Below are positions 27,910 to 37,638 of a stretch of 64,000 bases of DNA, piece by piece (the stretch's first letter is position 1; every line of letters starts with the position of its first letter). The stretch is from Bog-473 sp963828825. Its GTDB lineage: Bacteria; Actinomycetota; Acidimicrobiia; Acidimicrobiales; RAAP-2. Made by a program: the position numbers and the translations under genes. The notes below the pieces were generated by a model. The model was given only the letters and a program-made list of their open reading frames with translations, ran no database searches and had not been told where the DNA came from. The stretch spans positions 682,001 to 746,000 of the forward strand of contig CAWHGF010000004.1 in NCBI GenBank assembly GCA_963828825.1, read 5' to 3'.

Positions 27910-28356
27910 TCATTTGCCTTGTTGATTAATGGTGGTTTCCAATTGGTCGATTCGGTCGGCCAGATCCTTGAGCCCACCTGTGGTGTGGACATCGAGCCGG
28001 TCGAGAATCAGAACCGCGTCATCGTAGGTGTGTTGTGATCGGACATCGCTCGCGACGCTCTGCACGTTCTGGCCCACCATGATGACCGACAACAGTACCA
28101 ATTGGAGAAACGTCTGCGCGATCCACGCAATGATGCCCTCGCCGCCCGGTTTCAATGCCGGTCGCAGTCCTAACAGTGCGATGACCCCAAATGCGTACGC
28201 GCACCACATCGATCCGACGATATTGGTGAGGAAGACGGCGATCTTGGCGTTGACTCCGTCGGCTCTTTGGACGTCCTCGCGCAACCCGCGAATGCTGATC
28301 GCTTGACCAATGTGGCGGTGTGTTTTGACTGGCCTTGCTATCTGAACATCGCTCAC
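27910..28356 (-). CDS. Small DUF1003-like membrane protein
   Basis: 148 residues with two membrane helices (about 43-65 and 75-97). The second is followed by MVGQNVQSVASDVRSQHTYD, where the QN and the charged stretch resemble DUF1003-type proteins. A cytosolic coiled-coil-like tail (LADRIDQLETTINQ) ends the protein. The GTG at 28356 follows ACGGAGAACAGG. Function of the family is unknown. Monocistronic, facing the NRAMP gene tail to tail. Confidence 0.6.
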   Translation of the reverse strand: MSDVQIARPVKTHRHIGQAISIRGLREDVQRADGVNAKIAVFLTNIVGSMWCAYAFGVIALLGLRPALKPGGEGIIAWIAQTFLQLVLLSVIMVGQNVQSVASDVRSQHTYDDAVLILDRLDVHTTGGLKDLADRIDQLETTINQQGK

Positions 28357-28638
28357 CCTGTTCTCCGTTTCAATCGCTGGACAATTTTCAGTCGCCAGAC
28401 TCTCTCATGAACGAGGCTCCGCGGACCCAAGTGGGGAAATGACGGTCTGACCCTCGTGGAGGCCTTGCTGGGCAAGCTCTCGCCGCCGTCAAAGTGTCGA
28501 ACAGTTGGCTCCCCTTCCATGGATTCCAGGCGTGCGCATGTTGCACACCGATGCCCGTTCAAGAGCGCATGACACTTCTGCAGCTAGGCCGGGGTCATTC
28601 GATAGCCGATGCAGGCCAAGTCGACATCTCTCCGATTC

Positions 28639-29404
28639 TCACACGAGCTCAGAGAGTTGCCGGACATCGTCGATCACGTGATCGGGCAACGGGCCCTCGG
28701 TTCTGAGGTCGCGTGGACGAAACTTCCCGGTTTTGACAAGAACGCCGGTCATGCCAACCGACTGCCCGCCGCGGACATCGGAATCGATGTCATCACCGAC
28801 GATCATCGCCTCGGTCGCCTCAGCCCCCATCTCGAGCAGGGCTCCCAAGAAGAATTTCGCGGGCCGGTTTGCCGACGACTGGGATCTCAATGCCGGCTGC
28901 CGCTTCGAGGCCGACGATGAACGCCCCCATGTCCAACGCCGGGCCGTCGGCAGTCTCAAAGCGAGTGTTCCGGTGCAGGGCGACCACCGGGATACCGTCG
29001 GCCGCGAGCTTGAATACGTGGTCCAGCTCCCGATAGCCGACACTTGGACCGGCACCGCCCAGTAAGACGACGCCTGGAGACCCGGCACCGGCCATTTCGA
29101 CCCCAACCAGATCCTCGTCGAGCGAACCCTCATTTATGACCAGGCACCTCGCGTCCGGATACCGAGCGGCCAGGAATCGCGCCGCGCTGGACACTGCGGT
29201 AAATATCCGCGAGGCGCTCACATCCATGCCGGCTTCATTGAGGATTGCGGCGATCTCACGCCGAGGCCTTGACGAGGTATTCGTGACCAGACCGAACGCG
29301 ATGCCTTGGTCCTTCAGCCATTGCAGCGTCTCGACGGCGCCGGGCAGAGGTCTCCACGACACGGTGAGAACCCCATCGATGTCAAGCAGAAACGTTCTAG
29401 CCAT
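28639..29404 (-). pseudogene. HAD-IIA phosphatase (LHPP/NagD-like), frameshifted
   Basis: HAD hydrolase with the nucleophile motif LLDIDGVLTVSWRPLPGA, the motif-II VTNTSSRPRREI, and a cap domain with ALDMGAFIVGLEAAAG. The Lys-containing VVGKPA is followed by a shift near 28,858. The correct frame continues FFLGALLEMGAEATEAMIVG, then DDIDSDVRGGQSVGM, and ends at 28639. The order and sequence match the HAD-IIA subfamily of LHPP (lysine/histidine phosphatase)-like enzymes. In the N-terminal frame the protein would stop at 28820 without the second metal site, so it would be dead. A single-base assembly error is possible. Confidence 0.8.
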
Positions 29405-29500
29405 ATGCGAAAATAGTGTGACACGGCCAGCGAAGCGTTCAGGATTCGAGCAATCACCCAGCCTTGAGCGTCCCCGTAGTCAAATGAGCTCCTGTCCTAC

Positions 29501-30124
29501 CTATCGCTCGGGAGGTCGGGGTTCTCGCCACATTCGCCACAGGGTAGGACTGCCCCACGTCGGCGCCAGCACATCGATGACCTCGAAACCGAAGCGGGCG
29601 TAAAGGGGCACGTTCCGCTCTTTGGAGGACTCGAGGTATGCGCACTGGCCCTCCAGGTCGACGTGACGGAGCATGGAGCGCAGAAGAGCCGAGCCCACGC
29701 CCTTGCCCTGGCGCTCCGGCGCGGTGCCCAGGGTGAAGAGATACCAGTGCGGCTCCTTCGGGTGCAGTCCCTCCACCGTGAACATCAGCCGGAGGGCTCC
29801 GAGAACGTGCGGGCTCAGCAGGTAGGGCGCCGTCGGTAAGAGCTCGAGTAACTCGTGCACGGGATGGCGCTCCGGATCGGGTGGTCCCCACAGCGCGGCG
29901 CCGCTGAGATCATCTGTCGTGTAGACGTGGCCGTGCGGTAGGTAGTGACGTTGTAACTCGGTGCTGAAGAAGGAGTGCAACCCCCTGAGGCGGCGACGGT
30001 ACCCGGCGAACATGTAGTCCGCGACGGGATCGTCGTCGAAGGCCCGGACCAACATGTCCGTGATGGCCGGCGAGTCCGCCGTCGTCGCTCGGCGCACGGT
30101 CGGGGTGTCGGGGCGGCCAGCCAC
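29501..30124 (-). CDS. GNAT-family N-acetyltransferase
   Basis: 207 residues with the acetyl-CoA loop APERQGKGVGSALLRSML (Q/R-x-x-G-x-G/A) and the end ESSKERNVPLYARFGFEVID that is typical of the family. The N-terminus is RRATTADSPAITDMLVRAF. The frame is intact. Substrate unknown. Confidence 0.8.
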   Translation of the reverse strand: MAGRPDTPTVRRATTADSPAITDMLVRAFDDDPVADYMFAGYRRRLRGLHSFFSTELQRHYLPHGHVYTTDDLSGAALWGPPDPERHPVHELLELLPTAPYLLSPHVLGALRLMFTVEGLHPKEPHWYLFTLGTAPERQGKGVGSALLRSMLRHVDLEGQCAYLESSKERNVPLYARFGFEVIDVLAPTWGSPTLWRMWREPRPPER

Positions 30125-30249
30125 GCCGGGATAGTAACCGGTGTGAGCTTGTCATTTCGTCGGCGGCTCTTCTCTTGCGCGTGAACGGCCGACACTTTCC
30201 GCGATGACGGTGGAAGCGATGACACAGCCGGTGCGACCGGGCCAGCGGA

Positions 30250-32214
30250 TCAACCTTTGAGGGCGTCGACTTCGGTCGGTCCGCCTACCAACGGCCGACC
30301 CCCAGAGGGGGATGCGGCAGCCGATGGCGCGTTTTCCAGCACCTCGATCCGTGCCAACAGGCGACCGTCCCCGGTGAGGCGGGACCGGGCAGCGACGACA
30401 TGGCAATACTCCACAAGAGTCTCGCGGTCCTCGTCGCCGGCGGGTACAACGGGTCCACCGATCCGCCATCCCTGCGTCGACTCGTGGTCGAGGTGGCACG
30501 TTGCGACCGTCAGGTGGAGCCGGACCGGTCGCGTGACACCGTCGACCATGGGCAGGTCGGCCAGGAGATAGACCTGTTTTCCAGCCTCGATGCTCCGAGG
30601 ACTGAGTATTCCCGCCCCAGCTGGGGTCAGGTCCACCATCCGGACGATGACGTCGTCGACGAACGCCGCCACATCAGTCGGCGTTCGGTAGTGGTGGCGC
30701 TGCTGCCGGCGCAGACTGACCTTGCCCAGCGCCGCAGTGACCAGCGCCAGCTCCCAGAAACCCAGCGCCATGCCGATGGCAAATGGCGCCCCGGCCAGAT
30801 GCGGCAGGGGGAAGACGCCGACCGCCGCCAACGCGTGGAGCGCCAGGGCGGACAGCAAGATCACTCCGATGGCCACCACCAAGTGGAGCTGGCGCAGGGC
30901 ATGCCACCCCCCGTCGTCGATTCCGTCCTTCGGGGTGACCTTGAATGTCGACGGCGTGGGACTGATAACCACCCTGGCTGCTCTGGCGAAGATCTCGAGT
31001 GTGAGCAGCAGCGAGTAGGTCCCGTCCCACAGGGTGGCCCGTCCCCGACACAGCAAAGCCGAGGCAGCAAGGTCCAAGGCGATCCAGGGGAACCAGAAGA
31101 TGAGGAACCCTGACAGCGTGGCGTGCATGGGGAGCTGGCCGCTCACAAGCATGACGGTCAGCACGGTCAAGAGGCCTAGTCGCTGCAGAGGCACGAAGTA
31201 CGCGAGGAGGGACGACAGGTAGCTGACTCTCTGCGCGAGCGACAGGTTGGGCGTGCGCAGCGGGTTCTCAGCGGTCCGAAAGACCGCGAGGTTGCCGCGT
31301 GCCCAGCGGTCACGCTGCAGCAGATACGACGACAGGTCGTGTGGAGCGAGCCCCTGGACCAGCGTCTCCCCGTGGTAGCGGGACCGCCAGCCGCGGGCGT
31401 GCAGCTTGATGGTGGTGTGGAAGTCCTCGGCGATGGTCTCGGTCGCCACTCCCCCGACCTCCATGAGCGCTTCTCGTCGGATGACCGCCGCGGACCCGCA
31501 CCAGAACACACCGTTGTGACGATCCTTACCGGGCAGGATCACATCGAAGAACATGCTCTGGTCGTGGCGACCGGTCTCAAAGTGCTGGAATGAGTCGTGA
31601 TTGCCAAAGTCGTGAGGGGTCTGGACCACTGCCACTTTGGGCTCATCGAAGTAGCCGACCGTCGCGTCCAGGATGTCGGGCTGTGGGACATGGTCGGCAT
31701 CGAGGACGAGGAGCAACTCGGCGTTCACCACTTCCAGGGCATGGTTGATGTTCCCCGCCTTGGCGTGTCGGTTGTCCGGGCGTGTGACATATCGGGCGCC
31801 CGTCCGTTCCGCCAGAGAACGAATTGACTGCCGGCGGCCGTCGTCGAGCACCCAAGTCACGTGCGGGTATGTGATCCCGGCGCAGCCCAGGAGCGTGGCC
31901 TCCAGGACGTCGTGTCCCTCGTCGTAGGTGCAGATCAGCACGTCCACGCTGTGCGGTCGGCGAATCGGAGGTCGTTTCGAGGCCGGTATGCGCCACGCCA
32001 AAAAGTAGAAAGAAACCAGCATCGCCCACCCGAAGAGCTCACACGCGTAGAGCAGGAGGAACAGTGCCGGGTCTGTCCTGTCCCATGTGTCGAGGGCTCG
32101 CCACCCCAGGTAGGCCGCGCCCCACACGAGAGCGATCATCGCAACGCCGCGAATGACCAGTTCGTTGCGGATCAGGCCCGTCGGCGCGGCTGCGCGGACC
32201 CGCTGTCTACTCAT
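30250..32214 (-). CDS. Cellulose-synthase-like GT2 glycosyltransferase with PilZ domain
   Basis: 654 residues: helices at about 15-40 and 50-75, then the GT2 core. The sugar-nucleotide and catalytic motifs are DDG (124-126), DADH (172-175), AED (262-264, catalytic base region) and QRDRW (300-304), as in BcsA-type processive synthases. Four to six helices follow, and then a PilZ domain starting with RRQQRHHYR near 490, the c-di-GMP-binding arginine segment. It would polymerise and export a polysaccharide across the membrane under c-di-GMP control. No BcsB or other partner is adjacent. The GGDEF-EAL protein at 13 kb could supply the signal. The start is ATG at 32214, chosen by family length. 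Confidence 0.85.
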   Translation of the reverse strand: MSRQRVRAAAPTGLIRNELVIRGVAMIALVWGAAYLGWRALDTWDRTDPALFLLLYACELFGWAMLVSFYFLAWRIPASKRPPIRRPHSVDVLICTYDEGHDVLEATLLGCAGITYPHVTWVLDDGRRQSIRSLAERTGARYVTRPDNRHAKAGNINHALEVVNAELLLVLDADHVPQPDILDATVGYFDEPKVAVVQTPHDFGNHDSFQHFETGRHDQSMFFDVILPGKDRHNGVFWCGSAAVIRREALMEVGGVATETIAEDFHTTIKLHARGWRSRYHGETLVQGLAPHDLSSYLLQRDRWARGNLAVFRTAENPLRTPNLSLAQRVSYLSSLLAYFVPLQRLGLLTVLTVMLVSGQLPMHATLSGFLIFWFPWIALDLAASALLCRGRATLWDGTYSLLLTLEIFARAARVVISPTPSTFKVTPKDGIDDGGWHALRQLHLVVAIGVILLSALALHALAAVGVFPLPHLAGAPFAIGMALGFWELALVTAALGKVSLRRQQRHHYRTPTDVAAFVDDVIVRMVDLTPAGAGILSPRSIEAGKQVYLLADLPMVDGVTRPVRLHLTVATCHLDHESTQGWRIGGPVVPAGDEDRETLVEYCHVVAARSRLTGDGRLLARIEVLENAPSAAASPSGGRPLVGGPTEVDALKG

Positions 32215-32448
32215 CAGACAAGAGATCGACAAATCCCCCTCAGCGCTTGAGCACACGCGCCCGATCCGTCGATCTGGTGCGCCCCCTAGGGGCCCCTCGC
32301 AACACATCGGTTGATCTCACGCCTCGTCATGTCAAACTCATGAGATCCGCCAGTTCCAACTACGGGTAACCCTGGCGAGGAATCGGTTTTGGAGGGCACC
32401 GGCAGCCCTGACCGGCGATAGAGAAATCTCACTCCTCGAGTCCGGTGG

Positions 32449-33612
32449 TCACGCCGGACCCCGATCCTCGAGAGTGATGTCGAATCTCTCGTAGTAGAAG
32501 GCGAACTGCTCTCGAATGTCCGCAGGATGCAGACCGAAAGTCTCGGCCTTGTAGGTGTGCGGTCCGGAACGCTCTTTTGAGCTCTCCAGCCACCAGTCCT
32601 GCATGCGTCGCCGAGCATCGCCGCTGAGATCGTCACCGAGCTCGGCGTAGAGCTGTGCCACCGCGTTAATCGGATCGCGCTGCACGGCCGCGAACGAGAT
32701 GTCGAAGAACCGGCTCTCGTTGCCGCTATCCCGAAACTCAATAAGGCGTTGCAGTGAATAGCGCCAGAGTTCGCAGTTGTGGGTGCCGATGGCCATCAGA
32801 TCCGGGTGCTCGGTCAACACGTTCGAGAAGGCCTCGAACAGGGCACACACCGACGGCAGCACCTTGCCCACATCACGGTGGGTCATGACGAAACGGGCGT
32901 CGGGGTAGACCCGGTCCAGCGCATCGATCGAGTGCATGTGTGCCGGCGTCTTGAGCCACCATCGCTCGGGCGGGCAGCGCCACTGCAGCAACTGCAAGAC
33001 CCGTCGGTGATAGCGATAGGCCGGTTCCATGTCGCAGCTGAGGAGCCAGGAGCTGTAGGCGGGAATATGGGCCATACCCTCGAAGAGTTGCGATCTGAAG
33101 TCCAAGGCCATGAGCAGTATGCATTCCTGCGGGCCGGTGGCGGAGGTCGGCAGCATCCCCACGAATCCGGGGAACATCTCGTTCGTCATGTCGATGCCGA
33201 CCTGCGTCTCGGCGATCCGCGGATCGGTGTACTCGGTCGCCGTCTCTGGTGGCGGGCATGGCTTGGCGGCCTCCCAGGTGCGCAACGATCGCCGGGCCGT
33301 GTCGCTGGCGAGGAGGAAGCTCAAGGCGGTGGAGCCCGTGCGGGGAAGCCCCAGCCCGAACAAAGGAGCCACGATCTCCTGTTCGTCGATCTCTGGGTAT
33401 CGGGCGTACCATTGCTCCACCTCGAGCCGGTTGACCAGAAGACCCACGATCTGGTCGATCATCACGCTCTCGCCCAACTCGTTGAGCGCCGACTCTGCAA
33501 TGAGCGAATCGACCAGCACGTCAAGGCCTTCCCGCCATGTGTCTCCACCGAAGTCGTCCGACTCCGCCCGCGCGATGGCGGTCTCGACCAGTTGATCGAC
33601 GTGTATCTGCAT
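32449..33612 (-). CDS. PAPS-dependent sulfotransferase
   Basis: 387 residues. The 5'-phosphosulfate loop is GLPRTGSTALSFLLA, and the 3'-phosphate-binding region reads MTHRDVGKVLPSVCALFEAF. An N-terminal helix bundle precedes the P-loop, as in the Stf3-type subfamily common in mycobacteria and actinomycetes. The start at the ATG 33612 follows GGGGGAC. It would sulfate a lipid or small alcohol. It lies beside the glycosyltransferase, but on separate transcripts as far as can be seen. Confidence 0.8.
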   Translation of the reverse strand: MQIHVDQLVETAIARAESDDFGGDTWREGLDVLVDSLIAESALNELGESVMIDQIVGLLVNRLEVEQWYARYPEIDEQEIVAPLFGLGLPRTGSTALSFLLASDTARRSLRTWEAAKPCPPPETATEYTDPRIAETQVGIDMTNEMFPGFVGMLPTSATGPQECILLMALDFRSQLFEGMAHIPAYSSWLLSCDMEPAYRYHRRVLQLLQWRCPPERWWLKTPAHMHSIDALDRVYPDARFVMTHRDVGKVLPSVCALFEAFSNVLTEHPDLMAIGTHNCELWRYSLQRLIEFRDSGNESRFFDISFAAVQRDPINAVAQLYAELGDDLSGDARRRMQDWWLESSKERSGPHTYKAETFGLHPADIREQFAFYYERFDITLEDRGPA

Positions 33613-34067
33613 GTCCCCCAGTCCCCCGCCCCAGGCCGCACTGGGACGTGAGCAGACTCTACGCGCCGACGGGCCTCCATTCCGAATCACATCGACGAGG
33701 GCCCTGCTCCCGGTGGATTGTCACGGGCCGCCTCGGGTATGTGACCCGACTGGATCCGGGGAGCAACCAGGAGGCCTAGCGGCGCACCGCCTCTCGGGGA
33801 AAGTCCCGTAGCCGGTCGTAGACGGTCATCAGACGCGAGATGATCGGCGCCCGCTCCCACCACCGTGGCCCGTCGGGGTGGAGATTGGTCGGCGCGGGTG
33901 CACGGGATTGCGCTGGCGTGGCTGCTCAGCTGTCCCTGTCGTGTTGCGGTGATTGCCGGCCAGAGTACTCGTCGACATCGTGGTGCCCTTCTCTCGACAC
34001 TCAGCTGCGTGAGAAGGGCAATCCCCACAGGCACAAGGCAGAAACTGATCATCGCCGACCTGGCGCG
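33613..34067 (-). other. Gap with a short C-terminal coding remnant
   Basis: About 455 bases. From about 33,924 down to TAG at 33776-33778 one minus frame reads like the end of a real protein (NLHPDGPRWWERAPIISRL, then MTVYDRLRDFPREAVRR), but an in-frame stop lies just upstream and no start or partner frame is visible. I do not recognise the family. The rest of the gap looks non-coding. Confidence 0.3.
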
Positions 34068-35060
34068 CTACGTCGTCTCTTGCCGCTCCTCCACCACGCC
34101 TCCGTCGACCTGAAAACCCGTCGTGACGTATTGCTCCGGCCGCCGTTTTCCCTCGAGCGCGATCGAGGACAGCACCTCCTTGTCCGCCGCAGTCAGCGGA
34201 GGTTGCACCATTCCCCTGGGCCAGAGGTGCCGCGCGCGGACCACATTGAATTCAGAGGCGTAGAGGGTGACCTGAGCGGCCAGATAGAGGAACCCGATCA
34301 GCCCCAGAACAAGCGCGAAGGTGCCGTACTCCTTGCTCGTGTTCCGCAGCGAATGCTCGACCAGAACACCACCGAGGTACTGCAGCACGGTCCATCCCGC
34401 CGCGCCGATGATTGCTCCGTACACCATGTCGTTCCAGGGAATCTGCTTCGGCGTGAGCAGCCTGAAGGCGACGACGAAAAGACCGATGTTCACGGCAAGC
34501 GACGCCACAACTGCTCCGGCCACGGCCAGGCCGCCGTGATGCCCGATCGTCACGAGACCGGCCGCCAGCGTGCTCACGAGGAGAAAGAGACCGAGCACCA
34601 CGATCATGGAGTACGTCCTCCCGAGGCGGGCCCAGAAGCTCGGACGGTTCACCCCGGGGATGTTCCAGATCTCCGACTGCGCGTACTGCGCGGTCTGAAT
34701 CGCACCTTGTGAGCCCCACAGCACGACGACGATCCCCACGACGAGGCCCAGGATGCTGCGACCCTGCAGGCCGTGAATATTGGTGCTCAATTTGGTTCCA
34801 ACGACCGGAAACTGGGAGAAGGCCGAGTTCTCCACCCGGCGGACCAACGAATGCTCACCGCCGCCAAAAAACCCGAGAATCGTCACCAGGAGCAGCAGCA
34901 GCGGGAACAAGGACAAGAACCCGTAGAAGGTCAAGAGCGCGGCCAGCGAGCTGCCCCGATCGTCGCCGAACTTCTTGAACACGCCGACGGCAAAGGCAAC
35001 CGGACGGATACCCTGTTGTGTCCTGTCCGCCCTCCGAGCGATCCGCTCAACGAAGTTCAT
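34068..35060 (-). CDS. YihY/BrkB-family membrane protein
   Basis: 330 residues with six hydrophobic segments. The first is preceded by FGDDRGSSLAALLTFYGFLS, the hallmark N-terminal segment of the family, and a middle motif reads WNDMVYGAIIGAAGWTVLQY. The C-terminus is a charged cytosolic tail. Old annotations call such proteins RNase BN, but they are membrane proteins of unknown transport function. The start is ATG at 35060. Divergent from LigD by about 150 bases. Confidence 0.8.
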   Translation of the reverse strand: MNFVERIARRADRTQQGIRPVAFAVGVFKKFGDDRGSSLAALLTFYGFLSLFPLLLLLVTILGFFGGGEHSLVRRVENSAFSQFPVVGTKLSTNIHGLQGRSILGLVVGIVVVLWGSQGAIQTAQYAQSEIWNIPGVNRPSFWARLGRTYSMIVVLGLFLLVSTLAAGLVTIGHHGGLAVAGAVVASLAVNIGLFVVAFRLLTPKQIPWNDMVYGAIIGAAGWTVLQYLGGVLVEHSLRNTSKEYGTFALVLGLIGFLYLAAQVTLYASEFNVVRARHLWPRGMVQPPLTAADKEVLSSIALEGKRRPEQYVTTGFQVDGGVVEERQETT

Positions 35061-35210
35061 ACGATCCACGCGGAATTGTGACCAGCAGGCAGTGGACACA
35101 CCCGCAACTCAGCCGTCTCGCCGTCACCACGTCTCCCTCCCCAATCCCTAATGTTTCTCATACCCCGTGTTGCAGCGGCCAACCCGAGACTATGGGTACG
35201 GTGGTGTCCG

Positions 35211-36674
35211 GTGACGCCGAGGTCCACGGGTCAGGGTGCGGCGGGCAAGGCGGGGAAGCTCGGCACCTACCGGACCAAGCGAGATCCCCAGAAGACACCG
35301 GAGCCGATGGGTGTGCGGTCGCAGAAGCACCCGTCCGAACAGAGATTTGTGATCCAGGAACACCACGCGCGCAGTCTCCACTGGGACCTCCGGCTCGAGC
35401 GAGAGGGTGTGCTCGCATCGTGGGCTCTCCCCAAGGGTCTTCCCGAGACCCCGGAAAAGAACCATCTCGCCGTGCACACCGAGGATCATCCCCTTGAGTA
35501 TGCGACCTTCGAGGGCCAGATCCCTCAAGGCGAATACGGGGGCGGCCGTATGACGATCTGGGACACGGGTCAGTACGACGTGGAGAAATGGTCCGATACC
35601 GAGGTCAAGTTCGTGCTCCATGGGGCGAGGGCCGCCGGAAGCTTCGTGCTGTTCCAAACGAAGGATCGCGACTGGATGATCCACCGGCACGGTCCGTCGA
35701 CCCGCACCGATCCACTGCCCGATTCAATTAAGCCCATGCTGGCCGTCGCCGGGAACCTCCCGACCGACAGCGAGAATTGGGCGTTCGAAATCAAGTGGGA
35801 CGGGGTCCGGGCCGTGCTGTTCGTCGAAGGCGGGCGCGTCCGAGCCCACAGCCGGAACGATCTCGATGTGACAGTCTCGTTCCCAGAGCTGGCGGACATC
35901 GGGAAGTTCTTGGGAATGACCACCTGTGTCATCGACGGCGAGATCGTCGCGCTGGGCGAGGACGGCCGACCAAGCTTTTCCAGGCTGCAGCGGCGCATGC
36001 ACGTCGCGAATCAAAGGGAAGCGAAACGACGGGCTGCGACGGACCCGGTCAGCTACGTCGCGTTCGACCTTCTCTATATTGACGGGCACTCGTTGATGGA
36101 CGCACCCTACGACGAGCGAAGGGCACGGCTCGAGTCGCTCGGTCTCTCGGGCGAGACCTTCACCACGACTGATTCATTCCGTGACGTCTCTGGTCAGGAC
36201 ATTCTGACGGCGACGTTGGAGAACGGCCTGGAAGGCATCGTTGCCAAGCGACGTGGCTCGCCGTATCGAGCAGGCAGGCGACATCCCGACTGGACGAAGG
36301 TGAAATCCCTGAGAACGCAGGAGGTTGTCGTTGGGGCCTGGACGGATGGGCGAGGTGAGCGGCAGGACAGCCTGGGCGCACTGCTGCTCGGGATCCCGGA
36401 CGTTGGCGGGCTGCGCTATGTCGGCAAAGTCGGGACCGGCTTCAGCACCACCGCCCGCGATGACCTCCTCCACGACCTCAGGGCACTGGCAACGGCTGAC
36501 AGCCCGTTCGTCTCTGCGCTCCCGGCCGGTGAGGCGGCCAAGGCACACTTCGTACGCCCCCAGCTGGTGGGAGAGGTGGAGTTCGGCGAGTGGACCGCAG
36601 CAGGCCGGCTTCGCCACCCGACCTGGAGGGGCCTGCGCCCCGACAAAGCACCACACGAAGTCGTCGTGGAGTGA
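35211..36674 (+). CDS. ligD: LigD-type ATP-dependent DNA ligase with 3'-phosphoesterase domain
   Basis: Repair ligase of bacterial non-homologous end joining. Residues about 10-150 are the 3'-phosphoesterase domain (FVIQEHHARSLHWDLRLERE, then EYGGGRMTIWDTG), which trims ends. The ATP ligase follows, with the adenylated Lys195 in EIKWDGVRAV, the motif EGIVAKRRGSPY, and the OB fold with KVGTGF. The order is phosphoesterase then ligase, with no polymerase domain; that domain is a separate gene 64 bases downstream. The N-terminus KLGTYRTKRDPQKTPEP is typical, so the GTG at 35211 is preferred to upstream starts. No Ku gene lies in the window. Confidence 0.9.
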   Translation: MTPRSTGQGAAGKAGKLGTYRTKRDPQKTPEPMGVRSQKHPSEQRFVIQEHHARSLHWDLRLEREGVLASWALPKGLPETPEKNHLAVHTEDHPLEYATFEGQIPQGEYGGGRMTIWDTGQYDVEKWSDTEVKFVLHGARAAGSFVLFQTKDRDWMIHRHGPSTRTDPLPDSIKPMLAVAGNLPTDSENWAFEIKWDGVRAVLFVEGGRVRAHSRNDLDVTVSFPELADIGKFLGMTTCVIDGEIVALGEDGRPSFSRLQRRMHVANQREAKRRAATDPVSYVAFDLLYIDGHSLMDAPYDERRARLESLGLSGETFTTTDSFRDVSGQDILTATLENGLEGIVAKRRGSPYRAGRRHPDWTKVKSLRTQEVVVGAWTDGRGERQDSLGALLLGIPDVGGLRYVGKVGTGFSTTARDDLLHDLRALATADSPFVSALPAGEAAKAHFVRPQLVGEVEFGEWTAAGRLRHPTWRGLRPDKAPHEVVVE

Positions 36675-36738
36675 ACGCGCCGGGCTGGGGTCGTGCCGGT
36701 AAGAATCGAGCCGTGCTCTCGTTCAGGACGGGGACGTG

Positions 36739-37638
36739 ATGGCTGCCTCCACCCGTACGACGATTGCAGGGCGGGAACTCGCCGTCTCCAATCTCGAGAA
36801 GGTTCTCTTTCCCCAGAGCGCCTTCACCAAGGGCCAACTCATCGACTACTACGTGCGCATCGCCCCGGTGATGCTGCCCCACATTCGGGAGAGGCCGTTG
36901 ACCATGAAGCGGTACCCCGACGGAGTCGAGGGCAAATCCTTCTTCGAGAAGCACATCCCCTCCCACGCCCCTGATTGGGTGCGCTCGGTGGACGTCTCTT
37001 CGAACGACGGTCGGGACGTCATCCCCTACGCCATGGTCAATGACGTTCCCACCTTGGCCTGGGCGGCAAATCTCGGGACGATTGAACTCCACGTGCCGCT
37101 CTGGCACGTCGGGCGGCATCGCAGGCTCCCGGCGAATCCGGACCACATGGTGTTCGATCTCGACCCAGGCGAGGGAACGTCGATCGTCGAATGTTGTGTG
37201 GTGGCCCGTTACGTCATGGACGAGCTCGCTCGGCAGGGAACGGAGTCGTTTGCCAAGACGAGCGGGTCGAAGGGTCTGCAGCTGTACGCAGCCGTCGGGC
37301 CGAAGACGACCTGGGACAGTCTGCGGGACCGTACCCATGAGATCGCCCGCAAGTTGGAGTCCGAACACCCGGACCTCGTGGTCTCCAACATGCGCAAGTC
37401 GTTGCGCCGGGGCCGAGTGCTCATCGACTGGAGTCAGAACCACTCGGCCAAGACGACCGTCGCCGTCTACTCGGTCCGCGCGATGGCGACACCGACGGTG
37501 TCAACGCCCGTCAGTCCGGCCGAGGTGCAGCGGTGCGCGGCACGGAGCGATCCCCGCGTTCTTCGCTTCGAGACCACCGACGTGCTCCGGCGCATCGAGA
37601 AGGACGGCGATCTTTTCGCGCCGCTCGGCTTGGACTGA
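36739..37638 (+). CDS. LigD-type polymerase/primase domain protein
   Basis: 299 residues of the archaeo-eukaryotic primase fold (LigD PolDom). The metal-binding motif is FDLDPGEG (Asp140, Asp142), followed by TSGSKGLQLY and, near the end, a segment with ILIDWSQN-like residues (VLIDWSQNHSAKTT) that holds the third acidic residue. It fills gaps with NTPs during end joining. Start ATG at 36739; a GTG three bases earlier is possible. It sits 64 bases after the ligase gene in the same direction, so the two form an operon and probably one functional complex. Confidence 0.9.
   Translation: MAASTRTTIAGRELAVSNLEKVLFPQSAFTKGQLIDYYVRIAPVMLPHIRERPLTMKRYPDGVEGKSFFEKHIPSHAPDWVRSVDVSSNDGRDVIPYAMVNDVPTLAWAANLGTIELHVPLWHVGRHRRLPANPDHMVFDLDPGEGTSIVECCVVARYVMDELARQGTESFAKTSGSKGLQLYAAVGPKTTWDSLRDRTHEIARKLESEHPDLVVSNMRKSLRRGRVLIDWSQNHSAKTTVAVYSVRAMATPTVSTPVSPAEVQRCAARSDPRVLRFETTDVLRRIEKDGDLFAPLGLD

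Noticed and set aside
32308..32448. Possible c-di-GMP riboswitch near the glycosyltransferase
   Set aside because: The GC-rich folds there do not show the conserved class I core on either strand, and the region is downstream of the sulfotransferase rather than in a suitable leader.
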